Assembly: GCA_035506535.1 (NCBI GenBank)
Contig: DATJPE010000003.1
Location: 1-64,000 of the forward strand
DNA length: 64,000 nt
Reading direction: 5' to 3'
Source: Actinomycetes bacterium
GTDB taxonomy: Bacteria; Actinomycetota; Actinomycetes; DATJPE01
Position 1 is the stretch's first letter, and each line of letters opens with the position of its first letter. The translations under genes and the position numbers were made by a program. Positions 8,920 to 16,366 of this stretch are shown here, piece by piece. The notes beneath the pieces were generated by a model. That model had not been told where the DNA came from and ran no database searches. It worked only from the letters and a program-made list of their open reading frames with translations.

Positions 8920-8956
8920 CCGGACCGACGCTCACTCCCCGTGACCGACGGTCCGG
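8920..8956 (+). other. Hairpin in the whiB1 leader
   Basis: CCGGACCG (8920-8927) pairs perfectly with CGGTCCGG (8949-8956) across a 21-base loop. It stands about 130 bases before the whiB1 start. It could be a leader structure or a protein site; there is no U-tract to make it a terminator. Confidence 0.4.
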
Positions 8957-9084
8957 GGGAGCAAGCAAGCCCGTAGCGCCGCGGCCCGCCAACCCACGGG
9001 ACCAGGCGCGTGCGTCGTGAGCGGCTTCGTGAAAGAATTCACAAGCCCCCTCGACGCGAGGGACCAAGCAACGAGAGGACGACG

Positions 9085-9336
9085 ATGGACTGGCGCCACC
9101 GTGCCGCCTGCCGCGAGGAAGATCCCGAGTTGTTCTTCCCCATCGGCAACACCGGACCGGCGCTCCTCCAGATCGAGGAGGCCAAGGCGGTCTGCCGCCG
9201 CTGCCCCGTGATCGACGCCTGCCTGGCGTGGGCCCTGGAGAGCGGGCAGGACGCCGGGGTGTGGGGCGGCCTCAGCGAGGACGAGCGCCGCGCGCTCAAG
9301 CGCCGTAACGCACGAGCCCGAGCGCGCATGGCCTGA
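9085..9336 (+). CDS. whiB1: WhiB1-type iron-sulfur transcription factor
   Basis: The 83-residue Wbl protein has cysteines at 9, 37, 40 and 46 (C...CxxCxxxxxC) to hold a 4Fe-4S cluster, the GVWGG turn, and a basic C-terminal tail EDERRALKRRNARARAR for DNA or sigma-factor contact. It is close to M. tuberculosis WhiB1 along its whole length (MDWRHRAACREEDPELFF). That protein binds region 4 of the primary sigma factor, and its cluster reacts with nitric oxide. I start at 9085 rather than 9010 because the family begins MDWR and a GAGAGGACGA lies just upstream. Confidence 0.95.
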   Translation: MDWRHRAACREEDPELFFPIGNTGPALLQIEEAKAVCRRCPVIDACLAWALESGQDAGVWGGLSEDERRALKRRNARARARMA

Positions 9337-9351
9337 CCCACCGACCACCGC

Positions 9352-9387
9352 GCGGGCCCCGGACTCCTGGAGGACTCCGGGGCCCGC
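9352..9387. terminator. Strong two-sided terminator hairpin
   Basis: GCGGGCCCCGGA (9352-9363) pairs perfectly with TCCGGGGCCCGC (9376-9387), extended by a near-perfect inner arm. It lies midway between the convergent ends of whiB1 (9336) and pdtaS (9411). It has no T-tract, as is usual in high-GC actinobacteria. Confidence 0.85.
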
Positions 9388-9410
9388 TGCTGTGGCGGCG
9401 CGGTGCACCC

Positions 9411-10865
9411 TCAGAGCGGGACCCCGATCTCCGCGCGCGTGCCGGCCGCCTCGCCCGGGCCGAGGGTCAGGCTGCCGTGCAGCTCCTCCAGCAGGGTGCG
9501 CGCGATCTGCAGCCCCAGGCTCGATCCGGTGGCGAGCTCGAAGTGCTCGGGCAGTCCACGGCCGTCGTCCTCGACGACGACGTGCAGCGACTCGGCCGTA
9601 CGCTCGGGCCGGACGACCACCCGCCCACCCGTCCCGGCGAAGCCGTGCTCGACCGCGTTCTGGACGAGCTCGGTCAGGACGAGGGCGAGCGGCGTGGCCA
9701 CTTCGGCACCGACCTCGCCGAAGCTGCCCTCCCGAGCCGCCACGACGCGTCCCGCGCCCTCGGGATGGGACCGGGCCACCTCGGTCACCATCGCCAGTAG
9801 CCGGTCGGCGATGTCGTCGAAGGGGACCTCCTCGTGCGGCGTCGTCGACAGCGTCTCGTGGACGATGGCGATCGACCCGACCCGGTGCACGGCCTCCTCC
9901 AGGGCGACCCTCGCCTCGGGCTCGACCGCGCGGCGGGCCTGCAGCCGCAAGAGCGCCGCCACGGTCTGCAGGTTGTTCTTCACCCGGTGGTGGATCTCGC
10001 GGATCGTCGCGTCCTTGGTGAGCAGCTCTCGCTCGCGACGGCGTATGTCGGTGACGTCACGGACCAGCACGAGGGCCCCCGTACGCCCTCCGGCGGCAAG
10101 CAGCGGGATCGCCCGGAGCAGCACGACCGCGCCGCGCGCCTCCACCTCGACGTCGCGCGCGGCCCGGCCGCCGGCGACGACCGCGAGGTCCTCGTCCACC
10201 GGCCCGCGGCCGGCGGCGACGCGCGCGGTCGTGTGGGCCAGGGAGATCCCGACCAGGTCGGCCGCGAGCCCCAGCCGGCGGTAGGCCGACAGCGCGTTCG
10301 GGCTGGCGTAGGTGACGACTCCCGCCTCGTCGAGCACGACGAGCCCGTCCCCCACCCTCGGGGCCGCGTCGGGGTCGGTGAGCCCCCCCTCGTAGGGGAA
10401 CGTCCCGTCACAGATCATCCGGGCCAGCCGGGCCGACGCATCGACGTAGGAGGCCTCCAGGCGACCACCGGCTCGCACCACGCTGGGGTCGCTGTGCCGC
10501 GCGATGACCGCGATGACGCCGCCGTCGACACCTGGGACAGGGATGGTCTCGGACGGGACGAGCGCGTGCGTCCCGGACGAGGACATCACGCGCCGGCGGA
10601 CGTGGGCCTCGTCCACGAGCGGACGCCGCCCCTTGGGCAGAAAGGAACCGACCAGGTCGTCGGCGAAGACGGTGGGCCCGGTGGTGGGGCGGATCTGCGC
10701 CGCCGCGACGTACCCGGACCCGTTCCACGTCGGCAGCCACAGCACGAGGTCGCTGAAGGACAGGTCGGCCAGCAGCTGCCAGTCGGCGAGCAGCAGCCGC
10801 AGGCGCTCCAGGTCGGCGGGGGAGCACTCCGTGTGCCGCGCCGCCAGCTCCTCCAGTCCGGCCAC
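9411..10865 (-). CDS. pdtaS: PdtaS-like cytoplasmic sensor histidine kinase
   Basis: The 484-residue protein has no membrane segments. An N-terminal GAF-like domain (~1-150) and a PAS-like domain (~165-275) precede a HisKA_2 phosphoacceptor box EIHHRVKNNLQTVAALL (His292 or His293) and a HATPase (TELVQNAVEHG; DDGRGLP). In M. tuberculosis PdtaS phosphorylates the RNA-binding antiterminator PdtaR; no PdtaR is in this window. It is last in a leftward series after pilT and shares the terminator at 9352-9387 with whiB1. The start is the GTG at 10865. Confidence 0.9.
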   Translation of the reverse strand: MAGLEELAARHTECSPADLERLRLLLADWQLLADLSFSDLVLWLPTWNGSGYVAAAQIRPTTGPTVFADDLVGSFLPKGRRPLVDEAHVRRRVMSSSGTHALVPSETIPVPGVDGGVIAVIARHSDPSVVRAGGRLEASYVDASARLARMICDGTFPYEGGLTDPDAAPRVGDGLVVLDEAGVVTYASPNALSAYRRLGLAADLVGISLAHTTARVAAGRGPVDEDLAVVAGGRAARDVEVEARGAVVLLRAIPLLAAGGRTGALVLVRDVTDIRRRERELLTKDATIREIHHRVKNNLQTVAALLRLQARRAVEPEARVALEEAVHRVGSIAIVHETLSTTPHEEVPFDDIADRLLAMVTEVARSHPEGAGRVVAAREGSFGEVGAEVATPLALVLTELVQNAVEHGFAGTGGRVVVRPERTAESLHVVVEDDGRGLPEHFELATGSSLGLQIARTLLEELHGSLTLGPGEAAGTRAEIGVPL

Positions 10866-10936
10866 GTCCGAAGGCTAACCCGCGGCCGCGGGACGGCTCC
10901 TCGCCGACGGCGCGGCCTCGGCTCGCGGTGGCCTGG

Positions 10937-12025
10937 TCAGGCGACGAGCCCGAGCCGGCGCAGCTCGACGGTGAGGTCGTGCGGGCTCGTTGAGGCGTGC
11001 ATGGCCGCCTCCAGGGTGATGACGCCGTCACGGATGAGCGAGACCAGGTGCTGGTCGAAGGTCTGCATCCCGTAGAAGCCGCCCTCGGCGATGAGCTGAC
11101 CGATCGTCGCCGTCTTGTCCGGGTCGGCGATCGCGTCGGCGACGCGGCCGGTGTTGATGCAGATCTCCATCGCGACGCAGCGGCCGTACCCGTCCGCCCG
11201 CGGGACCAGGCGCTGGCAGATGATTCCGCGCAGCGCACCCGCCAGCGAGAGGCGGACCTGCTTCTGCTCGTGCGGCGGGAAGAAGTCGATGACGCGGTTG
11301 ACGGTCTCCTGCGCGTCGGTGGTGTGCAGCGTCGACATGACGAAGTGCCCGGTCTCGGACGCGGCGAGGGCCGCCTTCACCGTCTCGCTGTCGCGCATCT
11401 CGCCGACCAGGATGACGTCGGGGTCCTGGCGCATGGCGGCGCGCAGGGCGCTCGCGAAGTCGTCGGTGTCGACCCGCACCTCACGCTGGTTGATCATGGC
11501 CAGCTTGTCGTAGTGGAGGACCTCGATGGGGTCCTCGATCGTGACGATGTGGACCTCGCGGTTGTTGTTGACGTGGTCGATCATCCCGGCCAGGGTCGTG
11601 GTCTTCCCGGATCCGGTCGGCCCCGTGACGAGCACCAGTCCTCGAGGCTCCATCGCCAGCGACGTCAGCACCGGGGGGACGCCGAGGTCCTCCAGGGGGA
11701 TCGCGCCGATGCTCACCCGGCGGAAGACCAGGCCGGCCGAACCACGCGAGCGGAAGGCGTTGACGCGGAAGCGGCCGACGCCGGGGATGGAGTGGGCGAA
11801 GTCGGCCTCGTTGGTCTTCTGGAACTCCTCGACGAGGTCCTCGCGCAACACCTCGGAGACGAAGGCCTCGGTGTCGTTGGGGGTCAGCACCGGGGCCTGG
11901 AGCTTGCGCAGGCGTCCGTCGATGCGCACCCGCGGCGGTGACCCCACCTTGCAGTGCAGGTCGGAGCCCCCGCACTCGACGAGGGCCCGCAGGTACGGCT
12001 CGATGCTCAGGGCCGGGTCGCTCAC
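10937..12025 (-). CDS. pilT: PilT-type twitching motility / retraction ATPase
   Basis: The 362-residue GspE/PilT ATPase has an N-terminal domain with SDLHCKVGSPPRVRIDG, Walker A GPTGSGKTTTLAG, Asp box and His box (TIEDPIEV; STLHTTDAQETV), and Walker B VILVGEMRDSETVKAAL. It hydrolyses ATP to retract type IV pili. No pilin or pilB genes are in the window, so either a distant pilus locus exists or it powers another type IV pilus-like machine. The start is GTG at 12025. Confidence 0.92.
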   Translation of the reverse strand: MSDPALSIEPYLRALVECGGSDLHCKVGSPPRVRIDGRLRKLQAPVLTPNDTEAFVSEVLREDLVEEFQKTNEADFAHSIPGVGRFRVNAFRSRGSAGLVFRRVSIGAIPLEDLGVPPVLTSLAMEPRGLVLVTGPTGSGKTTTLAGMIDHVNNNREVHIVTIEDPIEVLHYDKLAMINQREVRVDTDDFASALRAAMRQDPDVILVGEMRDSETVKAALAASETGHFVMSTLHTTDAQETVNRVIDFFPPHEQKQVRLSLAGALRGIICQRLVPRADGYGRCVAMEICINTGRVADAIADPDKTATIGQLIAEGGFYGMQTFDQHLVSLIRDGVITLEAAMHASTSPHDLTVELRRLGLVA

Positions 12026-12090
12026 CTTGAGGTCATCGGGCGCTCACGCGCAAACCTTGACCCCGTTGCACGGCTCTGCCGGGCCTGCGC

Positions 12091-12105
12091 ACCGGACCGT
12101 CCGGT
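12091..12105. promoter_or_regulatory. 15-bp perfect palindrome abutting the biotinyl-protein stop
   Basis: ACCGGAC-C-GTCCGGT is symmetric around one base. With no loop it is a poor terminator and may be a protein-binding site just upstream of pilT, or coincidence. Confidence 0.25.
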
Positions 12106-12320
12106 CAGCCCACGATCGCGATGAGGTCACCCTCCTGGACCACGTCGCCCTCGGCGACGCCGAGGGCGGTGACCGCACCGGACTCCTCGGTGAGGACGGG
12201 GATCTCCATCTTCATCGACTCGAGGATCACGATCGTGTCGCCCACGGCGACGACCTGGCCCTCGACGACGACCACCTTCCACACGTTCGCGACCATCTCC
12301 GCGCGGACCTCGTGGGCCAC
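12105..12320 (-). CDS. Stand-alone biotin/lipoyl carrier protein (TB7.3-like)
   Basis: The 71-residue protein is essentially one biotinyl/lipoyl domain with the modification site ESMKMEIPV (Lys of MKM) and the swinging-loop EGDVVQEGDLIAIVG. It resembles mycobacterial TB7.3 (Rv3221c), which lies in the same neighbourhood. MKM favours biotin over lipoate. Its carboxylase partner is unknown. It sits between pilT and the HD-domain genes on the same strand. Confidence 0.88.
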   Translation of the reverse strand: MAHEVRAEMVANVWKVVVVEGQVVAVGDTIVILESMKMEIPVLTEESGAVTALGVAEGDVVQEGDLIAIVG

Positions 12321-12367
12321 CTGTCCCCTCCCGGTTCGACGTGGTCGGAAAACCTACCCCCGAGCGG

Positions 12368-13651
12368 TCAGCGCCCGGAACGTCGCACGATGCGCGCCAG
12401 CGTCTCCACGACCCGCGGGTCGTAGTCGTAGGCCATGCCCAGCCGGAGCCGCTCGATGGCGTCCAGGCCCCGCGAGTACTCAGCCCCCTCGGGGACGAGG
12501 TCCTCGAAGGCGTTGACGACCTTGATGATGCGGCTGGCGAGCGGCAGCGTCTCGTCGGTGGTCTCGTGGGGCCGCCGGTAGGGGTCGGCCTGACGCGCCA
12601 CCACCAGGGCCACCCGGTCGAGCACGCCGGCCTCGCGGATCACCGCAGCGCCCAGCTCCGCGATGCGCCGCTGCTCGCCGCGGTCCACCATGATCGTGGC
12701 ACCGCCGGGGACCGGCTCGGTCAGCGAGAGCTGGCCGAGGTCGTGCATCAGCGCGGCGTACTCCAGCTCGAGCAGCTCGTCCTCGCGCATGCCCAGCTCG
12801 CGCCCCACGGCCAGGGACAGCTCGCTGACCCGCTGGGCGTGGCCGGTCTCGGTGTAGCCCCCGAGCTCGGTCACCCGGGACAGGGAGCGGATGGTCTGCA
12901 GGTAGGTCGCTCGGATCACCGAGTAGCGCCGGAACGACATCTGGGTGAGCAGCAGGGGGACGCAGAACACCGGGAGGGCCCAGAACGCCATGACCTGGGC
13001 CGCGAGGGCGATGAGCACTCCGGTGGCCGCGACGGCCGAGCCGAGCGCCAGCACGGCGCGCAGCTCGTCACGCAGCGAGATGAGGTACGGCGCCCGGTCA
13101 CGGTCGGCTCGCAGGAACGCGGCGAGGACCGCGTCGGCGAGCAGGACGAGGACGGCGACGCCCAGCATCACCAGAGCGAGCACCCATGTCGGCTGGTGAG
13201 CCAGCCAGCTCTGCCCCCCGTTCCAGGCCGGGCGGAAGGCGTAAGCCGCCAGCGCGGCCAGCAGGATCCGCCGGGCGGGCTCGTCGACACGCGGGGTACG
13301 CCCGGCCAGCACGTGCGGGACGGCGCCCAGCAGGACCGCCACCGCCGCCAGCGCGATGACCTGGGTGGCGGGGTAGGTGGTGGGCTGGGTGCCGAAGCGG
13401 GCCAGCAGGGCGTACGCCAGGATGCCCGCGGCTCCGACCGGGGCAGCCTCGCGGTCTCCGGGCAGCTGCAGCCGGACGACCTCGCCGAGCGCGACCAGGA
13501 CCAGGAAGGCTGTTGCGATCACCGGCTGGTGCACGTGCTCGCCAGCCGTGAGCACCACCGACCACAGCACGAGGAGGACGGCGGCGCTGGCGACGAGCGC
13601 CGTCCCTCGCATCTCGGTCGAGCGCGCGCGCGTGGGCAGGGCCATGGTCAT
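12368..13651 (-). CDS. Membrane protein with HD domain, GYP half degenerate
   Basis: The 427-residue protein has about eight transmembrane helices in the first ~270 residues, then an HD domain (GHAQRVSELSLAVG; ALMHDLGQLSLTEP). The downstream HHE and GYP signatures of c-di-GMP phosphodiesterases are missing; the corresponding region reads ARQADPYRRPHE. The start at 13651 overlaps the upstream HD-GYP gene by ATGA; the longer frame back to 13777 has low complexity. The two proteins share one layout, so a duplication in which this copy lost the full active site, or a heteromeric partner, is likely. Confidence 0.85.
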   Translation of the reverse strand: MTMALPTRARSTEMRGTALVASAAVLLVLWSVVLTAGEHVHQPVIATAFLVLVALGEVVRLQLPGDREAAPVGAAGILAYALLARFGTQPTTYPATQVIALAAVAVLLGAVPHVLAGRTPRVDEPARRILLAALAAYAFRPAWNGGQSWLAHQPTWVLALVMLGVAVLVLLADAVLAAFLRADRDRAPYLISLRDELRAVLALGSAVAATGVLIALAAQVMAFWALPVFCVPLLLTQMSFRRYSVIRATYLQTIRSLSRVTELGGYTETGHAQRVSELSLAVGRELGMREDELLELEYAALMHDLGQLSLTEPVPGGATIMVDRGEQRRIAELGAAVIREAGVLDRVALVVARQADPYRRPHETTDETLPLASRIIKVVNAFEDLVPEGAEYSRGLDAIERLRLGMAYDYDPRVVETLARIVRRSGR

Positions 13652-15075
13652 CTGGGCTCCCGCTGCCCCACCGCCGGCAGCGCGCCGTGGCGGGTGCGCA
13701 GGGCCAGCAGCGTCGGGTCGTCGTCGTCGACAGCGCCCGGTGGCTGCGGGTCCATGTGGGCGGGCGCCGGGGTCCATGGCTGCTTGCGCAGCGCGGACAC
13801 CAGGGCGTCGACCATCACCGGGTCGAACTGGGTGCCCTTGCAGCGCTCGAGCTCACCGACCGCCTCCTCCTGCGAGCGGGCCCCGCGGTAGGAGCGGGTC
13901 GAGGTCATCGAGTCGAAGGCGTCGGCGACCGCGATGACGCGCGCGAACTCAGGGATGCTGGGGCCGGCCAGGCCCATCGGATAGCCGAAGCCGTCCATCC
14001 GCTCGTGGTGGTGCAGGATCCCCTGGAAGGCCTCGTCCAGGAACTCGATGCCCTGCAGCATCTCGGTCCCCCGGACGGGATGGACCTGGATGGCCGCGAA
14101 CTCATCGGGCGTGAGACCGCTGGTCTTGTGCAGGATCTTGGTCGGTACCCCGAGCTTGCCGACGTCGTGCAGCACCCCGGCGTAACGCAGCGCGTTCACC
14201 CGCTCCTCGCGCATGCCCAGCACCCTGGCGATCATCACCGAGGCGGTCGCGACCCGCTCGCTGTGGCCGCGGGTGTACAGGTCCTTGGTCTCCACCGCCT
14301 GGACGAGCGCGCGGACGGTGGCCTCGTACGCCGCCTGCTCGGCGGTGTACTGCGAGATCGCCCAGCGGGCCACCACCAGGGGCAGCAGCACGAGCGCCGC
14401 TGACAGCGCACCCATCGAGGGCCACAGGACCGCCATGAGCAGCCCCAGGAGGCTGTAGCCGAGGTAGCCCGGGGCGGTGGGCAGCAGCGCCGAGCGGATC
14501 ACCCGGGCGGGCGCGACGCCCTCCACGGACCAGAGCACGCCGACGAGCAGCGCGCCGTTGACCAGGCAGTGCACGGCGCCGGCCAGCAGCACCGCGGCCA
14601 CCGCGGAGGGCCGGAAACCGCCGGCCATGAACTGCAGGTGGGAGTCACCGGCCAGGGCGATCACCGCAGCTGCGGCGAAGGAGGACAGGGCGAGGGCGGC
14701 GGAGTTGAAGGCCCGCTTGATCCAGGCTCCGCGGAAGCTCATGAAACCGCCGAGCGCGCCGATGAGCGCCGCCTCACGGGGTCCCGAGACCAGCCCGGCG
14801 GCGATGTTGATCGGCAGCGTCATCCGCATGGCGACGCCCAGGCGCTCGCGGCTGAGCACGGCCAGGTTGACGCGCTCGACCACGACCGAGAGCAGGGTGA
14901 GGGACGCGACGACCTCGACGTTCACGCTGTGCGGGGCGTACGGCAGCGTGATCACGACGAGCGCGGCCAGGCAGACCACGCCGACGTAGACCTTGCCGCG
15001 AACAGGCACGAAAGAACCCCCCAACAGCCCTGCGGTCCAGAGCGAGACGGGGATCGGCAGCTCGGAGGCCCTCAC
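13648..15075 (-). CDS. Membrane HD-GYP domain protein, probable c-di-GMP phosphodiesterase
   Basis: The 475-residue protein has about seven or eight N-terminal transmembrane helices (residues ~10-245; RTM-like lipid-facing sensor region). A complete HD-GYP domain follows: GHSERVATASVMIA, LHDVGKLGVP, HHHERMDGFGYPMGL, VADAFDSMTSTRSYR. HD-GYP enzymes open c-di-GMP to pGpG or GMP. It starts GTG at 15075, and the codon overlaps the stop of a small upstream ORF (GTGA). The neighbour pilT makes a link between c-di-GMP and pilus activity plausible (inference). Confidence 0.92.
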   Translation of the reverse strand: MRASELPIPVSLWTAGLLGGSFVPVRGKVYVGVVCLAALVVITLPYAPHSVNVEVVASLTLLSVVVERVNLAVLSRERLGVAMRMTLPINIAAGLVSGPREAALIGALGGFMSFRGAWIKRAFNSAALALSSFAAAAVIALAGDSHLQFMAGGFRPSAVAAVLLAGAVHCLVNGALLVGVLWSVEGVAPARVIRSALLPTAPGYLGYSLLGLLMAVLWPSMGALSAALVLLPLVVARWAISQYTAEQAAYEATVRALVQAVETKDLYTRGHSERVATASVMIARVLGMREERVNALRYAGVLHDVGKLGVPTKILHKTSGLTPDEFAAIQVHPVRGTEMLQGIEFLDEAFQGILHHHERMDGFGYPMGLAGPSIPEFARVIAVADAFDSMTSTRSYRGARSQEEAVGELERCKGTQFDPVMVDALVSALRKQPWTPAPAHMDPQPPGAVDDDDPTLLALRTRHGALPAVGQREPR

Positions 15076-15137
15076 TCCCAGTTCCAGTGCGAACTCGTCG
15101 TGAGGAAACGCTCGACTGCTGACGCGATCTTGCTCAT
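15072..15137 (-). CDS. Small leader-like ORF (21 aa) translationally overlapping the HD-GYP gene
   Basis: The frame starts ATG at 15137 (MSKIASAVERFL) and ends SSHWNWE, with its TGA overlapping the GTG of the HD-GYP gene by four bases. An AGGGG lies about 10 bases upstream. An alternative in-frame ATG at 15146 adds MHP. It is likely a coupled leader peptide or a tiny structural peptide. I do not recognise the sequence. It follows a hairpin-rich stretch. The overlap is the same type that links almost all other genes in this region, which favours real translation. Confidence 0.45.
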   Translation of the reverse strand: MSKIASAVERFLTTSSHWNWE

Positions 15138-15139
15138 TG

Positions 15140-15234
15140 GGTGCATCACCCCTGGATTCACGTCACGGACGCCGCTGATCGTCCGTGCGAGATCCGCTCC
15201 GCTGGTAGATGCGGGCAGCGGCCCGCAGGCCGCT
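15140..15234 (-). other. Hairpin-rich leader upstream of the HD-GYP operon
   Basis: Three successive perfect inverted repeats are present: GGGTG/CACCC (15140-15152), CACGGAC/GTCCGTG (15164-15170 with 15181-15187), and AGCGGCC/GGCCGCT with a 4-base loop (15217-15234). A fourth pairing, CCGCTG/CAGCGG, would compete with the last. All fall in the presumed 5' leader of the leftward HD-GYP genes. I could not match the conserved core of known c-di-GMP riboswitches by eye. Confidence 0.45.
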
Positions 15235-15300
15235 TTACCTCTGAGCGGGGGGCAACCGAGCTGCCGATCCCCTTCTCGCCCTGTTCAGTTGTCTTCCTGC

Positions 15301-15408
15301 GTCTTTCCCGTGGTTTCCGTCGTCCCCGTGGTTTCCGTCGTCCCCGTCGTTTCCGTCGTTTCCGTCGTCCCCGTGGTTTCCGGTGTCCCCGTGGTTTCCG
15401 GTGTCCCC
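15301..15408. repeat. Tandem array of twelve 9-bp units
   Basis: Twelve consecutive 9-mers fit the consensus GTSGTYYCC (for example GTGGTTTCC alternating with GTCGTCCCC). The array lies in the 627-bp gap between the leftward HD-GYP operon and the rightward hypothetical gene. It is strongly strand-biased (pyrimidine-rich top strand). On the minus strand it could encode a Thr/Glu/Gly repeat within a 78-codon frame (15285-15521), but nothing else supports a gene there. Confidence 0.8.
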
Positions 15409-15702
15409 GTCCTCGCTCGTTCCCTCGCCGCGCCGGCTGGTCCGGTCGAGCGAACCTCCTGCGGGTTGATCATGCCAAGAGACGTGACGGAAGTGAACGG
15501 TGTGACGCCGGAACTCGTCAAGTGAATCTTTGACTACCAGGAGTGAATTTCCCCGGATCAGGGTGCCCGTTTCGCCACCAAAACGACAGGTCCGACCACG
15601 GGGCAGGAGCGGTTTCACCCGGAAGGAGCAGTTTGGCGCCGCCCCTCTGCCGCACCGGGAAGGCCATGACCTACCCTCGCGGCAAGGGCCAGGGAGGCGA
15701 CG
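15409..15702. other. Intergenic stretch without a recognisable gene
   Basis: This 294-bp stretch follows the tandem repeat and ends at the hypothetical gene at 15703. It contains an AT-richer segment around 15520-15560 that could hold promoters in either direction. I could not assign clear elements. Confidence 0.4.
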
Positions 15703-16356
15703 GTGACGGGACGGGCGGACCGCAGCGCGGCGTACGCCGAGCTGGTCAGCGGGCTGCTCGAGGCTCGCCACGACGCCGCGTCGGCGCGCTTCGACGCCGA
15801 GGTCGCGGCCGCCGAGGCCGACGGTCGAATCGACGAACGGACCGCGCGGGTCCTCCGGTGGTGGCAGCGCGAGTCAGTACGTGCAGTGATCGAGCATGCA
15901 CGCGCAGTTATCCCGCCTGCCCTGGGTGCGCTGGACGACGCCGATGCCGACGCGGCACGGCACAACGACGACGCCGCGGACGCCTGGGAACGTGCCACCA
16001 CCCGTCCCCGGCTGGACCTCTCGCCCGCGCCGGCGCCGGCCGAGACGGCGGTTCGCGACCACCGACCGGAGGCCCCCCGTGCGCCCTCCGAGCCCCCGCG
16101 ACCGGTGCCCCAGGAGCCGTCGCGACCCGCGGCCCAGGAGCCCGAAGGCGCGTCCGAGTCGCAGCCGGTGCGGGTCCCGGAGGAGGGTCCGTGGGCCATC
16201 CCGGCCGCGCGCAGCGCGTCGCCGGACCTCGCCGAGCCCGACGGTCCACGACGGCTGATCGTGGCCGGTCTCAACCCCTTGCCCCGCGGCAGCGGCGGCG
16301 GGCAGGCTCGGCGAGAATCCGTGCTCGACCGGCATCGCGACCGACATAAGGAGTAG
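15703..16356 (+). CDS. Hypothetical protein with Pro/Glu-rich centre
   Basis: The 217-residue product starts at GTG 15703. Residues 1-95 are helical and charged (AYAELVSGLLEARHDAASAR; RWWQRESVRAVIEHARAVIP). Residues ~105-175 are a proline/glutamate-rich linker. A short C-terminal segment contains RRLIVAGLNPLPRG. It has no signal peptide or membrane helix, and I do not recognise the family. It precedes another unknown gene by 10 bases, so the two are probably co-transcribed with bL37. Confidence 0.65.
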   Translation: MTGRADRSAAYAELVSGLLEARHDAASARFDAEVAAAEADGRIDERTARVLRWWQRESVRAVIEHARAVIPPALGALDDADADAARHNDDAADAWERATTRPRLDLSPAPAPAETAVRDHRPEAPRAPSEPPRPVPQEPSRPAAQEPEGASESQPVRVPEEGPWAIPAARSASPDLAEPDGPRRLIVAGLNPLPRGSGGGQARRESVLDRHRDRHKE

Positions 16357-16366
16357 AGGACCACCC

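Larger units (their letters stand above)
8773..9084 (+). other. 312-bp intergenic/leader region of whiB1
   Basis: No convincing gene is present. The region is less GC-rich than its surroundings and should hold the whiB1 promoter and 5' leader. I see a cAMP-receptor-like site near 8833-8848 and a hairpin at 8920-8956 (listed separately). Good -10/-35 elements could not be assigned. The distance to the whiB1 ATG suggests a long untranslated leader. Confidence 0.6.

Noticed and set aside
12091-12105. Palindrome as a terminator for the biotinyl-protein gene
   Set aside because: The symmetric arms leave only a one-base loop, so a stable RNA hairpin is unlikely. Listed only as a possible protein site.
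15140-15234. c-di-GMP (GEMM) riboswitch upstream of HD-GYP gene
   Set aside because: Stems are present but the conserved core sequences of GEMM-I/II could not be found by eye. Kept only as a structured leader.
15285-15521. 78-codon minus-strand frame with Thr-Glu-Thr-Thr-Gly repeats
   Set aside because: It exists only because the 9-bp tandem array keeps a frame open. There is no ribosome-binding site, domain or neighbour support.
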